A DNA stretch of 64,000 bases from Bacillus sp. BA3 (GTDB lineage Bacteria; Bacillota; Bacilli; Bacillales; DSM-1321). Where the stretch lies: contig PIZR01000002.1 in the NCBI GenBank assembly GCA_002835675.1, positions 907,878 through 971,877 of the forward strand, read 5' to 3'. Under the pieces are notes generated by a model, which was given only the letters and a program-made list of their open reading frames with translations, did not search any database and was not told the DNA's origin. The position numbers and the translations under genes are program-made. This document shows, piece after piece, positions 53,384 to 62,183 of the stretch. Positions within the stretch are counted from its first letter, which is position 1; each line of letters begins with the position of its first letter.

Positions 53384-53944
53384 CTATCCGTTTGCTAAAA
53401 TCGTGATTTTTTCATCGGTTATCAGGACCCCATGATGCTTGATCAAGTTTATTTTAAGCTCGGGAGGCACTCTGCAGTCATCGTACGCACAAACAGAAAT
53501 CAATCCTCGTTCCTTGATCAATTTGTCGATTCCTTTTTCATATTCTCCTATCGCTAAGGTGGCTTGATCGTCATGGCCCCATTCAACATGGCCCCAAGTC
53601 CGCACGTGCTGATTGCGTTCAGTATATGTAACGATATTTTCCAAGAAATAATTAACCATCGTCGAAGGATGGAAGTTTCCATGAAAACAATAAAAATCAA
53701 AATTGTTCATAAGATGCACTTGCTCCAATTGCTCCTCATTTAAATGAAGCTGCAATTTCTTGTACACAAAAGGAAAGATACGGTCATTTTCGACGACCAG
53801 AATATGGTCTCCCTGTTCAACACCCTCAATGATGAATGTTGCCTCATTTTCAATGTAGGCTTCCAATTCATTAAAACAGTATAAGATATGTCCACCATCC
53901 GATTGCTGTAGATTTTCTATTAGTTGTTTCATATTGTTATCCAA
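53384..53944 (-). CDS. MEDS-domain protein
   Basis: A 186-residue protein with the MEDS domain (HILYCFNELEAYIENEATFIIEGVEQGDHILVVENDRIF, then RTWGHVEWG and CAYDDCRVPP). MEDS domains (methanogen/methylotroph DcmR sensory) usually precede regulators or kinases and are thought to bind a small ligand; here the domain stands alone. AAGGAG precedes TTG 53944; an ATG four codons later is further from it. Only 19 bases separate it from the ATL gene, so co-transcription is likely. Confidence 0.8.
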   Translation of the reverse strand: MDNNMKQLIENLQQSDGGHILYCFNELEAYIENEATFIIEGVEQGDHILVVENDRIFPFVYKKLQLHLNEEQLEQVHLMNNFDFYCFHGNFHPSTMVNYFLENIVTYTERNQHVRTWGHVEWGHDDQATLAIGEYEKGIDKLIKERGLISVCAYDDCRVPPELKINLIKHHGVLITDEKITILANG

Positions 53945-54182
53945 AATGGATCTCTCCTTTAAATACACCAGTCCGCTCTATGTATTATGTATAACTTTAC
54001 CTATTATCTCCGTGTTTGTAAAATTCATAGATAAATATAATCAGTTTTTCTTAATGAAATCTGTTATGATCCGGAACTTAGTTGAATCGAATTGAGGCTG
54101 CTTTTAGTCCACTCATCGAAAGACCAAGGCAGCCCATTTCAGCAAACTCCTTTCTTCATGCATTCCCCCTGGTACGTTGACC

Positions 54183-54353
54183 TTAAATCACGGGATAATA
54201 CGGCACATAGCGCGGGTTATAATAATATGGCGGTCTTGGTCCTATCAGCGGCAATTCAAAGGTATTTGGGTTGGAATCATATAACAACTCCACTTTTTCA
54301 TCAGATTGATTGACCAATAACAATTTCACTTCTTCGCTATAATAATATGGCAT
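54183..54353 (-). CDS. Tyr/Pro-rich 56-residue protein of unknown function
   Basis: A short frame starting [20 protein letters not shown] and ending [17 protein letters not shown]. The C-terminal 17 residues are tyrosine and proline rich like some spore coat and surface proteins. A GGAGG site lies 7 bases before the ATG at 54353. It is monocistronic between the MEDS gene and the SDR gene, with no clear terminator. I do not recognise a family. Confidence 0.65.
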   Translation of the reverse strand: MPYYYSEEVKLLLVNQSDEKVELLYDSNPNTFELPLIGPRPPYYYNPRYVPYYPVI

Positions 54354-54500
54354 ATCGAGGCCTCCAAAAACTTTTTTCTACACTTCAGCATATTCGAGCT
54401 GTACGGCAACGAGCCCGTACCCATACATGTTCTTCATGCACGGCATATACCTGATCGTCATAGAGTAATCCGACTAAATTCTTTTTTAGGAGGACTCCTC

Positions 54501-55430
54501 ATGGCAGAAGATAAGAAAAAGAAATCATCATGTGAAGGCTACCCCATGCATCCGAATTATGGAAAAATCACTCGTTATCAAGACGTCCCCATCACGGTTC
54601 CGGAGCAACGCCAATTTCACCAGCCTGGTGTAGAAAAATTAATGGTGCCACGGCCCATCATCGAAAATCCCAATTATAAGGGCAGTGGAAAATTAACAGG
54701 CAGTGTCGCATTGATAACTGGCGGAGACAGTGGAATTGGCGCTGCGGCTGCCATCGCTTTTGCTAAAGAAGGCGCAGATGTTTCCATCGCTTATCTGGAT
54801 GAACATGAGGATGCCAATCGGACTAAAACGAGAATTGAAGAGCTTGGACAACGTTGCTTACTGCTGCCTGGTGACTTAAGGGATAAACAGCAATGCATCA
54901 AGATCGTGGAAGACACCATCGAAACATTTGGAAAGCTCAATATTCTTTGTAACCACGTGGGTATTCAATTTCAACAATTAAGCTTGCTTGATATTACGGA
55001 TGAGCAATTCGATGATACCTTTAAGGTGAATATCTATTCCCACTTCTACACGACCCGTGCTGCCCTTCCCCATTTAAAAGCTGGGTCCTCCATCATTAAT
55101 ACATCTTCTGTCGTGACGTTTAATGGGAATAAGCAATTAATTGATTACACGGCGACTAAAGGGGCCAACATTGGTTTTACCCGTGCCTTGGCAAACAGTC
55201 TTGTCGATCAAGGCATCCGGGTGAACGCCGTTGCACCCGGAAGGTTTTGGACACCCCTCATCCCGGCAAGTTTCTCGGCAGACGAAGTGACACAAGTCGA
55301 TAACCCGATGGAGCGTCAAGGCCAGCCATTTGAACTGGCTCCCACCTTTGTCTATCTCGCTTCTGATGATTCCCGTTTTGTGACAGGACAAACACTTCAT
55401 GTCAACGGCGGGGAAGCGACATCGTCCTAA
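54501..55430 (+). CDS. SDR oxidoreductase with N-terminal extension, YhxD/YdaD type
   Basis: A 309-residue short-chain dehydrogenase with a 45-residue leader typical of glucose/ribitol-dehydrogenase-like stress proteins ([35 protein letters not shown]). Cofactor motif [13 protein letters not shown], an unusual CNHVG in place of NNAG, catalytic serine in NTSSVV, and [10 protein letters not shown]. In Bacillus such genes are often general-stress induced; I could not read a SigB promoter here. AGGAGGACTCCTC precedes the ATG. Confidence 0.85.
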   Translation: MAEDKKKKSSCEGYPMHPNYGKITRYQDVPITVPEQRQFHQPGVEKLMVPRPIIENPNYKGSGKLTGSVALITGGDSGIGAAAAIAFAKEGADVSIAYLDEHEDANRTKTRIEELGQRCLLLPGDLRDKQQCIKIVEDTIETFGKLNILCNHVGIQFQQLSLLDITDEQFDDTFKVNIYSHFYTTRAALPHLKAGSSIINTSSVVTFNGNKQLIDYTATKGANIGFTRALANSLVDQGIRVNAVAPGRFWTPLIPASFSADEVTQVDNPMERQGQPFELAPTFVYLASDDSRFVTGQTLHVNGGEATSS

Positions 55431-55489
55431 TTTCCACATCGTATATGCTCCCTTCCGAGGAAGTCAAAATTCTGATTTCCATAAAAAAA

Positions 55490-55527
55490 AGACTACCTAT
55501 TGCCTGCCAGCAAGCAATAGGTAGTCT
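55490..55527. terminator. Terminator between SDR gene and cse60
   Basis: AGACTACCTATTGC and GCAATAGGTAGTCT pair around a 10-base loop. A-run on the left; a U-rich stretch comes only after the next small hairpin. Confidence 0.75.
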
Positions 55528-55542
55528 AATGTTGATTATAGG

Positions 55543-55567
55543 CCAGCCGGCCTTTATTTTTTTTTAT
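55543..55567 (+). terminator. Second small hairpin with U-tract
   Basis: AGGCC and GGCCT pair around a short loop, followed by TTTATTTTTTTTTT. It ends SDR transcripts and overlaps the end of the cse60-like frame. Confidence 0.65.
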
Positions 55568-55739
55568 AGATGATCATCGCACTAAAACAGTAGATCTGTT
55601 CCTCTTCCTCTTCACCTGTAGTGGCGACATTGTATTTGATATCGACTATTTGATTATCACGAATGTCTTCAAGGAAAAAGTTCATTTCATCCTCAAGATC
55701 CTTTTCATGCTCATAATCAAATAATTTGACTTGTATCAT
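55554..55739 (-). CDS. cse60: Cse60-like sporulation protein
   Basis: A 61-residue protein (MIQVKLFDYEHEKDLEDEMNFFLEDI, then IVDIKYNVATTGEEEEEQIYCFSAMIIYKKK). Its length and start follow B. subtilis Cse60, a SigE-driven sporulation protein of unknown role. A GGCGGGGAG site precedes the ATG. No SigE promoter was confirmed. Confidence 0.75.
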   Translation of the reverse strand: MIQVKLFDYEHEKDLEDEMNFFLEDIRDNQIVDIKYNVATTGEEEEEQIYCFSAMIIYKKK

Positions 55740-55803
55740 CGGCTCTCCCCGCCCTTTTACTATAATGATAGTTATTGTGCAGGATGCCCATTTTTCAAAA
55801 ATA

Positions 55804-56886
55804 TTATACTTGATTTGTTTGTAAAGCGGATATTAATGCAACCACTTCATCCCCGACTTCTCCTGTAGAAGCTGTCCCGCCCATATCAGGGGTGAGCGCC
55901 TTTTTATCGACCATCACCTGTTCGATCACGTCCAACACTTTAGCACCCCAAACCTCATGCCCAAAGAAATCGAGAATCTGACTGGCGGACCATATGGCCG
56001 CAAGTGGATTGGCAATGCCTTGATGTGCTATATCCGGGGCTGAACCATGGATCGGTTCGAACATCGAAGGATAAATCCGTTCCGGGTTTAAATTGGCACC
56101 GGCCGCCAGTCCCATCCCGCCTGCAATGGCAGCACCTAAATCCGTGATGATGTCACCAAACAAATTGGAGGTGACAACGATTTGAAACCGTTCGGGCTGC
56201 TTGACAAAATACATGCTTGCAGCATCGACCAAATAGGAATTCGTTTCTACATCCGGAAACTCCTGTCCAATTTCTTCAAAAACCTGATCCCAAAAAACCA
56301 TTGAATAATTCAAAGCGTTCGCCTTGCTTATACTCGTTAGCGTCCTGCCCGTCTTACGCGCAAGTTCATACGCATAACGGATGATCCTCTCCGTCCCTTT
56401 TCTTGAAAAGACCCCCGTCTGCAGGACGACTTCTTCCGGCTTGCCTTTAAAAAGCCAATCACCGGCACCGGAATATTCCCCTTCACTGTTTTCACGGATG
56501 ACAACCATATCGATTTGGTCACGAGTCACGTCCTTTAATGGACAGGGGGCACCTTGAAGCAATTTAACGGGTCGAACATTCACATATTGATCAAATCCCT
56601 TTCTGATTTTCAGCAGAAGTTCACGTAAAGAAATATGGTCCGGGACACCAGGATAACCGACCGCCCCAAGATACACAGCGTCAAACTTCATCAGTTGTTC
56701 AAGTCCGTCGTCGGGAAGCATTTTACCGTGCTCAAGATAATATTCACAGCCCCATGGAAAATAGGTGAACTGGAAAGAAAACTCCCCGGCAATTGCAGCT
56801 ACTTCTTTAAGGACCTTTACACCCTCATCAATCACCTCAGGGCCTATCCCGTCACCCGCAATGACCGCTATTTTATGAACATTCAT
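55804..56886 (-). CDS. ycsA: Tartrate/D-malate dehydrogenase-like, isopropylmalate dehydrogenase family (YcsA)
   Basis: A 360-residue beta-decarboxylating dehydrogenase. Start KIAVIAGDGIGPEVIDEG; substrate arginines in VNVRPVKL; VIRENSEGEYSGAGDWLFKG; metal aspartates in TSNLFGDIITDLGAAIAGG; EPIHGSAPDIAHQGIANP. The KGKPEE insert and lack of a leucine operon favour tartrate or D-malate dehydrogenase (TtuC/YcsA) over LeuB. AAAGGAGAG precedes the ATG. The gene stands alone. Confidence 0.87.
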   Translation of the reverse strand: MNVHKIAVIAGDGIGPEVIDEGVKVLKEVAAIAGEFSFQFTYFPWGCEYYLEHGKMLPDDGLEQLMKFDAVYLGAVGYPGVPDHISLRELLLKIRKGFDQYVNVRPVKLLQGAPCPLKDVTRDQIDMVVIRENSEGEYSGAGDWLFKGKPEEVVLQTGVFSRKGTERIIRYAYELARKTGRTLTSISKANALNYSMVFWDQVFEEIGQEFPDVETNSYLVDAASMYFVKQPERFQIVVTSNLFGDIITDLGAAIAGGMGLAAGANLNPERIYPSMFEPIHGSAPDIAHQGIANPLAAIWSASQILDFFGHEVWGAKVLDVIEQVMVDKKALTPDMGGTASTGEVGDEVVALISALQTNQV

Positions 56887-56977
56887 GCTTCAACTCTCCT
56901 TTTTCTATATTTTCTGATTTTAACCCCCTAATTTTAACATATAATTTATACATTCCAGTTAGAAGAGGTCCATACAG

Positions 56978-57015
56978 AAAAAAGAGACCTTTCATGATGA
57001 AAGGTCTCTTTTTTT
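56978..57015. terminator. Terminator after small zinc-ribbon gene
   Basis: AAAAAAGAGACCTTTCAT pairs with ATGAAAGGTCTCTTTTTT around a short loop. It ends the rhodanese operon on the minus strand. Confidence 0.93.
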
Positions 57016-57157
57016 ACGCCTTCAAATATGCGCGTCTTTCTGCATATTCACGGCACTGTGAACAAACCATGATCTTTTTTCTTTCTTCATTCAAATAAAC
57101 CGTCACATTCCTGGATTTACGCTTACAAAAGTAACAGGTCTTTTTGAGGAACCTCAC
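57014..57157 (-). CDS. Small zinc-ribbon protein (47 aa)
   Basis: A short frame after the rhodanese: GTG start, RFLKKTCYFCKRKSRNVTVYLN.. then MVCSQCREYAERRAYLKA. The two CxxC pairs (residues 8/11 and 32/35) would bind one zinc ion. The GTG overlaps the rhodanese stop (GTGA), a sign of coupling, but there is only a weak ribosome site. A clear terminator follows at once. I do not recognise a family. Confidence 0.62.
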   Translation of the reverse strand: MRFLKKTCYFCKRKSRNVTVYLNEERKKIMVCSQCREYAERRAYLKA

Positions 57158-57465
57158 TTAACGATGACTTCGCCGTCCCATTCAAGCATTCCGCCAACCA
57201 TGTTTGCCACTTTATATCCTTGTTCCTGAAGATAATGGCATACATTTTCACTGCGGCGTCCTGAACGGCAGATAAAAATATATTCTTTTTCTTTATCAAA
57301 ATAGTCAAGGTTTGCCGGGATATCATTCATGCGAATATGTTTAGCGCCTTCGATCATTCCCTCTTGCACTTCTTCGTCTTCACGAACATCGACAAGTTCC
57401 ATCGCTTCACCTGCCTCAAGCTTAGCTTCCACTTCTTCAGTTGTAATGATTTTGATTTCTTCCAT
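57154..57465 (-). CDS. Rhodanese-like sulfurtransferase
   Basis: A 103-residue single rhodanese domain: ELVDVREDEEVQEGMIEGAKHIRMNDIP, active-site loop C67-RSGRR, GYKVANMVGGMLEW at the end. It passes sulfane sulfur to thiol acceptors. GAGGTG precedes the ATG at 57465. It is followed by the small zinc-ribbon gene. Confidence 0.9.
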   Translation of the reverse strand: MEEIKIITTEEVEAKLEAGEAMELVDVREDEEVQEGMIEGAKHIRMNDIPANLDYFDKEKEYIFICRSGRRSENVCHYLQEQGYKVANMVGGMLEWDGEVIVK

Positions 57466-57574
57466 AATTAGCACCTCGAATTATCGTTTGATTTATCTTT
57501 TTCATTATAGCAAAATTTCCAGTTAAACATCACGTAATGAATTTCCTGATGAAAATTCCCTCAAGCCTGACTGT

Positions 57575-57613
57575 AAAAACGCCGGCGAATATATTATTCG
57601 CCGGCGTTTTAAA
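57575..57613. terminator. Terminator after namA
   Basis: AAAACGCCGGCGAAT and ATTCGCCGGCGTTTT pair around ATATT; A- and T-runs on both sides. Confidence 0.93.
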
Positions 57614-57626
57614 GCATGAATTCGTA

Positions 57627-58655
57627 TTAATGCTTGAATCCCAGTTGATATTGTTCAGGGATCTCCGTTTTTTTATTCAAAGCTTTAGATGCTTCCAATG
57701 CCCAATAAGGGTTTCGCAGCATTCCTCTGCCGACGGCAACCAAATCCGCTTCTTCATTACCTATGATTGAATTTGCAAGAATCGGATCATCTAATCTACC
57801 TACGGCAATCACCGGAATATCCAAAGCTTTTTTGATTTCCCTGGCCAACGGAGTTTGATAGCTGGCATGGGTACCAGGCCTTCCGTCTGCTCCAATCGGG
57901 CCTTCTCCTCCAGAGCTCACATGGAACATATCGACGCCTGCTTCTTTAAAGACTTGTGAAAATGCAATGCTTTCTTCAATACCATATCCGCCTTCAACGT
58001 ATTCTTTTGCAGAAATGCGCATGATTAAAGGCATGTCGGCAGGCATTTCGCTTTTCACTGCTTTAATGACTTCCACTCCGAATTTTGTCAGGTCTCTTCC
58101 ATATTCATCATCACGTTTATTCGTAAGCGGTGATGTGAATTGGTGGATTAAATACCCGTGTGCACCATGTAATTCGATTACGTCAAATCCTGCTGTAACT
58201 GCCCTTCTGGCCGATGCCCGGAATTTATCGACCATTTCCTTAACTTCTTCCGTTTCTAAAGCTCTTGGTGTTTTGTACGTTTCATCAAACGCAATGGCTG
58301 ATGGTGCCACCGGCGTTTCCGCATCCTCCGCTTTACGGCCTGCATGGGCAATTTGTATTCCGATTTTTGCACCGTATTGATGAACTTCCTTAACGATGTT
58401 GGAGAAAGCCCCAATTTGATCGTCGGACCATAATCCAAGATCGCGATTCGAAATGCGCCCATCAGGCTCCACATCGGTCATTTCAACTATAATTAACCCC
58501 GTACCGCCAACTGCCCTGCTTACATAATGCTGATGGTGCCAATTCGTTGGTATACCATCTTCCGCTTCGACGGAGTATTGGCACATCGGCGGCATGACGA
58601 TCCTATTTTTCAGTTCAAGTTCTTTTATGCGATAAGGTGAAAATAAATCATTCAT
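57627..58655 (-). CDS. namA: NADPH dehydrogenase NamA (old yellow enzyme, YqjM)
   Basis: A 342-residue FMN ene-reductase. The thermophilic-like OYE signature is visible: MPPMCQYS (C25, Y27), QIAHAGRKA near 100-108, HGAHGYLIHQFTSP near 165, and AVGRGMLRNPYWA near 310. It reduces activated double bonds such as enones and nitro groups with NADPH, and responds to electrophile stress. AAGGAG precedes the ATG. Confidence 0.94.
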   Translation of the reverse strand: MNDLFSPYRIKELELKNRIVMPPMCQYSVEAEDGIPTNWHHQHYVSRAVGGTGLIIVEMTDVEPDGRISNRDLGLWSDDQIGAFSNIVKEVHQYGAKIGIQIAHAGRKAEDAETPVAPSAIAFDETYKTPRALETEEVKEMVDKFRASARRAVTAGFDVIELHGAHGYLIHQFTSPLTNKRDDEYGRDLTKFGVEVIKAVKSEMPADMPLIMRISAKEYVEGGYGIEESIAFSQVFKEAGVDMFHVSSGGEGPIGADGRPGTHASYQTPLAREIKKALDIPVIAVGRLDDPILANSIIGNEEADLVAVGRGMLRNPYWALEASKALNKKTEIPEQYQLGFKH

Positions 58656-58773
58656 AATTTTTTATCTCCTTTTTTATATAATGCATGCACATGCATTTAT
58701 ATCATCCCAGTAATACTGTGTCAACTAATCAGATTCCCGAAGCTGTCATTGTAAATTCCGATGCAGAAATCCA

Positions 58774-58807
58774 TAAAAAAAGAGAAAGACGGATATCCCG
58801 TCCCTCT
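58774..58807 (-). terminator. Terminator after aldo/keto reductase gene
   Basis: On the minus strand AGAGGGACGG and CCGTCTTTCTCT pair around GATAT, then TTTTTTT follows. It lies between the reductase and namA. Confidence 0.82.
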
Positions 58808-58820
58808 CCTTCATACTTAA

Positions 58821-59663
58821 TTAAAAGTCGAAATTATCAGGATCTGGACCAACACGGTGATTCTGATTCAATCCATCAATTTGTTTCATTTCCTCTTCTG
58901 TCAATTCGAAATCGAATACAGTTGAGTTTTCAACAATACGATGTTCTTTAGTTGATTTTGGAATCGTTACAATCCCATTTTGTAAATCCCAGCGTAAAAT
59001 GACTTGTGCAACAGACTTGCCATGGTTGGTCGCAATTGCTTGTAATACTTCATTATCCAGCAGTTCACCTTGCATCAAAGGAGACCATGCTTCAAGTTGT
59101 ATTCCTTGTTCCTTACAAAATGCCTGAACTTCTTTTTGAGTTAAACGCGGATGGCATTCCACTTGATTGACCATCGGCTTCACTTCTGCATCTTCCATCA
59201 AATCTTTTAGATGGTGAATTTGGAAATTGCTCACACCGATCGCCTTTACTTTTCCTTCTTTATATAAAGTTTCTAACGCTCTCCAAGCTTCTTTATATTT
59301 CCCTTCCACTGGCCAATGGATAAGATATAAATCCAAGTACTCCAAGCCAAGTTTCTTTAAGCTTTTTTCGTAAGCCGCGATTGTTGATTCATATCCCAAA
59401 TCAGCATTCCAGACTTTTGATGTTACGAATAATTCTTCCCTCGAGATTCCAGCTTCTTTCAATCCCTCACGGATCCCTTGTCCAACCCCTTCTTCATTTT
59501 CATAAATGGCAGCCGTATCGATGCTGCGATAACCATGTTTAATGGCCACTTTAACTGCATTTACCAGCTCCGGTCCTTCTTCCACCTTAAATACGCCCAA
59601 TCCGAACCAAGGCATTTTAACTCCATTATGCAACGTAGTTGTATCTTGTAAATTTTTCACCAT
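58821..59663 (-). CDS. yvgN: Aldo/keto reductase, YvgN-like
   Basis: A 280-residue AKR5-type enzyme with the catalytic tetrad D49, Y54, K83 and H116 and the NADPH-binding IPKSTKEHRIVENS near 240. Related Bacillus enzymes reduce methylglyoxal and other aldehydes. GGAGGTAGAG precedes the ATG. The 59664-59844 gap upstream holds a large inverted repeat. Confidence 0.87.
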   Translation of the reverse strand: MVKNLQDTTTLHNGVKMPWFGLGVFKVEEGPELVNAVKVAIKHGYRSIDTAAIYENEEGVGQGIREGLKEAGISREELFVTSKVWNADLGYESTIAAYEKSLKKLGLEYLDLYLIHWPVEGKYKEAWRALETLYKEGKVKAIGVSNFQIHHLKDLMEDAEVKPMVNQVECHPRLTQKEVQAFCKEQGIQLEAWSPLMQGELLDNEVLQAIATNHGKSVAQVILRWDLQNGIVTIPKSTKEHRIVENSTVFDFELTEEEMKQIDGLNQNHRVGPDPDNFDF

Positions 59664-59710
59664 TATACTCTACCTCCAAATTTTCTCTTCATTGTTTTTT
59701 AAGATTGTAA

Positions 59711-59807
59711 TGCGTTTAAGTATCAGTATCATTACATCCCTTCAAGGAACCTTCCATCATTCGCTGAAGGGATGCAATGATACTTGGTTATTGATACTCT
59801 AAACGCA
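59711..59807. repeat. Large imperfect inverted repeat
   Basis: Inner arms AGTATCATTACATCCCTTCA (59725-59744) and its near-complement (59765-59784) flank a 20-base loop. Outer arms TGCGTTTAAGTATCA and TTGATACTCTAAACGCA extend it to 97 bases. It sits between the MFS stop and the reductase start. It could be a terminator for the MFS gene or a small mobile remnant. Confidence 0.75.
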
Positions 59808-59844
59808 TAGCATGCTTTTTCTAACATGCATCACTTTTTCATTC

Positions 59845-61050
59845 CTATGCTATTTTGTCCGTTCCCTTGGTACGGTCTTTACTTTCCAAGGCCCGGCTCA
59901 AGCCTGTTAAAATCACTGCTGCAAACACCATGACTCCACCTATCCACGCTGTATGGATCAGTCCGATCGAATCGGTAATCACCCCTCCTAAGTAGGCACC
60001 AAGGGCGATTCCCGCATTGAAGGCGGCAATATTGATGGCTGAAGCCACGTCCACTGCACTCGGCACGAAACGCTCCGCTAACATGACGACATAGACTTGA
60101 AGCCCTGGAACATTCATGAATGCAAACAATCCCATTAAAATGATCGTAATTAAACCAGCTATCTTAAACGGTGCCGTGAAGGTCAAGACCACCAGTACAA
60201 TGGCTTGTATAAGAAACATATAGAATAGGGCATTAATAGGATTGCGATTGGCCAATTTCCCGCCGAGAGTATTCCCTATCGCTATGGCTACTCCATATAC
60301 TAGCAAAATCAAGGCCACAGTTCCTTCTTTAAACCCTGTTACTTCCTGAAGTAATGGCGACAGGTACGTGAAGACAACGAATGTACCTCCGTATCCTAAC
60401 GCTGTAATGATGAATACTAACAGCAAACGTCCATTCGTCACCAATTTGATTTGGTCACGGAACGTCGTCCGTGCAGCTTTTCTTAAATCGGATGGGACAA
60501 GGATGCCATTTCCGATGAAAGCTATCAGGCCGATTGCCACAATGATGATGAAAGCGAATCTCCAGCCGAATTGCTGCCCGATGAACGTTCCAAACGGAAC
60601 TCCGGTCACCGTTGCCACCGTTAGACCTGTGAACATGATGGCGATGGCACTCGCCCTGCGGTTTTCAGGGACCAAATCAGCCGCAATCGTAGCGCCGATC
60701 GACATGAAAATACCATGTGCAAGCGCTGAAATGACACGTGCGATCAATAATACACTGATCGTGGTCGCAGAAGCCGCCAATGCATTTCCGGCAATGAACA
60801 CGACCATGATCCAAAGCAATAAGGTCTTTCTCGACATATTCGATGTAAGGGATGTAAGGATAGGTGCCCCGAACATGACCCCCAAGGCGTATAGAGATAC
60901 CGTCAACCCCGCCGTCGTGACTGTAATGTGTAAATCTTTAGAAATGAGCGGTAATAATCCCACGCTGATGAACTCGGTTGTTCCAATTGCAAAGGCGCTG
61001 ATCGCTAAAGCGAGCAATGCCCATGTACTTCTATTTTTATTTGAAATCAT
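59845..61050 (-). CDS. MFS transporter, DHA1/AraJ type
   Basis: A 401-residue transporter with 12 membrane segments; ALAISAFAIGTTEFISVGLLPLISKDLHI and the loop APILTSLTSNMSRKTLLLW are typical of the AraJ/YdhP efflux group. The ATG at 61050 has AAGGAGAAG; the longer frame to 61140 is unsupported. It is divergent from an HxlR gene that probably represses it. The exported compound is unknown. Confidence 0.87.
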   Translation of the reverse strand: MISNKNRSTWALLALAISAFAIGTTEFISVGLLPLISKDLHITVTTAGLTVSLYALGVMFGAPILTSLTSNMSRKTLLLWIMVVFIAGNALAASATTISVLLIARVISALAHGIFMSIGATIAADLVPENRRASAIAIMFTGLTVATVTGVPFGTFIGQQFGWRFAFIIIVAIGLIAFIGNGILVPSDLRKAARTTFRDQIKLVTNGRLLLVFIITALGYGGTFVVFTYLSPLLQEVTGFKEGTVALILLVYGVAIAIGNTLGGKLANRNPINALFYMFLIQAIVLVVLTFTAPFKIAGLITIILMGLFAFMNVPGLQVYVVMLAERFVPSAVDVASAINIAAFNAGIALGAYLGGVITDSIGLIHTAWIGGVMVFAAVILTGLSRALESKDRTKGTDKIA

Positions 61051-61178
61051 ATCCTCTTCTCCTTCTTGTTGTTTTGTACTATCATTGAAATTGCCTAAGC
61101 AACTTTTTTTATAAATGGTACAGTGGAATTCGGTGTGCAAATGTTATTATGAGATATAATACAAATAAAAAACAGTAC

Positions 61179-61209
61179 GTACTTTAAAGTAATATAGGTA
61201 CCTTAAAGT
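61179..61209. promoter_or_regulatory. Putative HxlR operator (direct repeat)
   Basis: GTACTTTAAAGT (61179-61190) and GTACCTTAAAGT (61198-61209) recur 19 bases apart, about two helical turns. TTTAAA is also self-complementary. It lies between the divergent MFS and HxlR genes. A TATAAT at about 61155 may be a -10 on the plus strand. Confidence 0.55.
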
Positions 61210-61238
61210 TCCTATAAAATAAGGAGAGTATACAAAAC

Positions 61239-61610
61239 ATGCAAAAAAAGAAGTACAATATATCCGTTGAAGCAACACTGGAAGTACTGGGCGGGAAGTG
61301 GAAATGCGTAATCCTCTGCCATCTGACTCACGGAAAAAAGCGGACTAGTGAATTGAAGCGCCTAATGCCAAACATCACCCAAAAAATGCTGACTCAACAA
61401 TTGCGGGAGTTGGAACAGGACGGTGTCATCAATCGGATCGTTTATAACCAGGTCCCCCCAAAAGTGGAATATGAATTAAGTGAGTATGGACAAAGCCTGG
61501 AAAGCATCCTATCCGCACTATGTACCTGGGGGGAAAACCACATAACCAGGGTGTATGGTGATAAGTTTTCCGTTCTAGAGGAAAGTGTATTGAATGATCA
61601 ATTAAAGTAA
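61239..61610 (+). CDS. HxlR-family regulator
   Basis: A 123-residue winged-helix protein (VLGGKWKCVILCHLTHGKKRTSELKRLMPNITQKMLTQQLRELEQDGVINRIVYNQVPPKVEYELSEYGQSL). Two cysteines (KCVILC) lie in the first helix; the Cys6-type sensor of YodB is absent. HxlR proteins often answer electrophiles or formaldehyde. AAGGAGAG precedes the ATG. It probably controls the divergent MFS gene. Confidence 0.88.
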   Translation: MQKKKYNISVEATLEVLGGKWKCVILCHLTHGKKRTSELKRLMPNITQKMLTQQLRELEQDGVINRIVYNQVPPKVEYELSEYGQSLESILSALCTWGENHITRVYGDKFSVLEESVLNDQLK

Positions 61611-61618
61611 TCTTAAAC

Positions 61619-61654
61619 AAAAAGGATTAGCTTGAGGTTGCTAATCCTTTTTTG
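61619..61654 (+). terminator. Terminator after hxlR
   Basis: AAAAAGGATTAGC pairs with GCTAATCCTTTTT around TTGAGGTT. The 61655-61839 gap beyond holds no gene. Confidence 0.92.
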
Positions 61655-61839
61655 TTTATAAAGAATTCTCCTGGTTTAACCAATAATTAAAGCTAGCCCC
61701 ATATTCCCATAAATTCCCCATCGTAAGAGGCACCTGTTTTATTCCCCTCCTTCTTTTTGGTATAATATGTAATATCACATCATTTAAAGTTTTTATTTTT
61801 TAATCGAAGAAGTATAATGGTGAAACCAAGGAGTGACAT

Positions 61840-62145
61840 ATGAGGGTCTTATTAGAATTGATACGCATCATATTAATATTCGGGATAGCCGGCACAATCA
61901 TTTCGAGCATTGTAAACGGCATATATATAAACATAGGAGTGAATCAGTATGGCTGGCTAGGATCGATTGCGATACTGATTTTATTATTCGTCTGGTATAG
62001 AAATAAACTTCAGTTCAGTGGCTGGTACTCGGGAAAAGGGAAGGAAAAGCTTCCAAAAACAGCCTCACAAATACTCATTCTGTGTTCACTATTTTTGTTA
62101 TGTGCCCCACCTGTCTTAAGTTTTGTGCCGATGATCTTTCATTAA
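61840..62145 (+). CDS. Small membrane protein (101 aa)
   Basis: Three membrane segments (about residues 5-27, 37-53, 74-95) and a short basic loop (WYSGKGKEKLPK). I do not recognise a family. AAGGAGTGA precedes the ATG. It lies 38 bases before the CAP-domain gene on the same strand. Confidence 0.72.
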   Translation: MRVLLELIRIILIFGIAGTIISSIVNGIYINIGVNQYGWLGSIAILILLFVWYRNKLQFSGWYSGKGKEKLPKTASQILILCSLFLLCAPPVLSFVPMIFH

Positions 62146-62183
62146 ACGGGATTTATATCCTGGATAGAGCAGGAGTGATCGAT

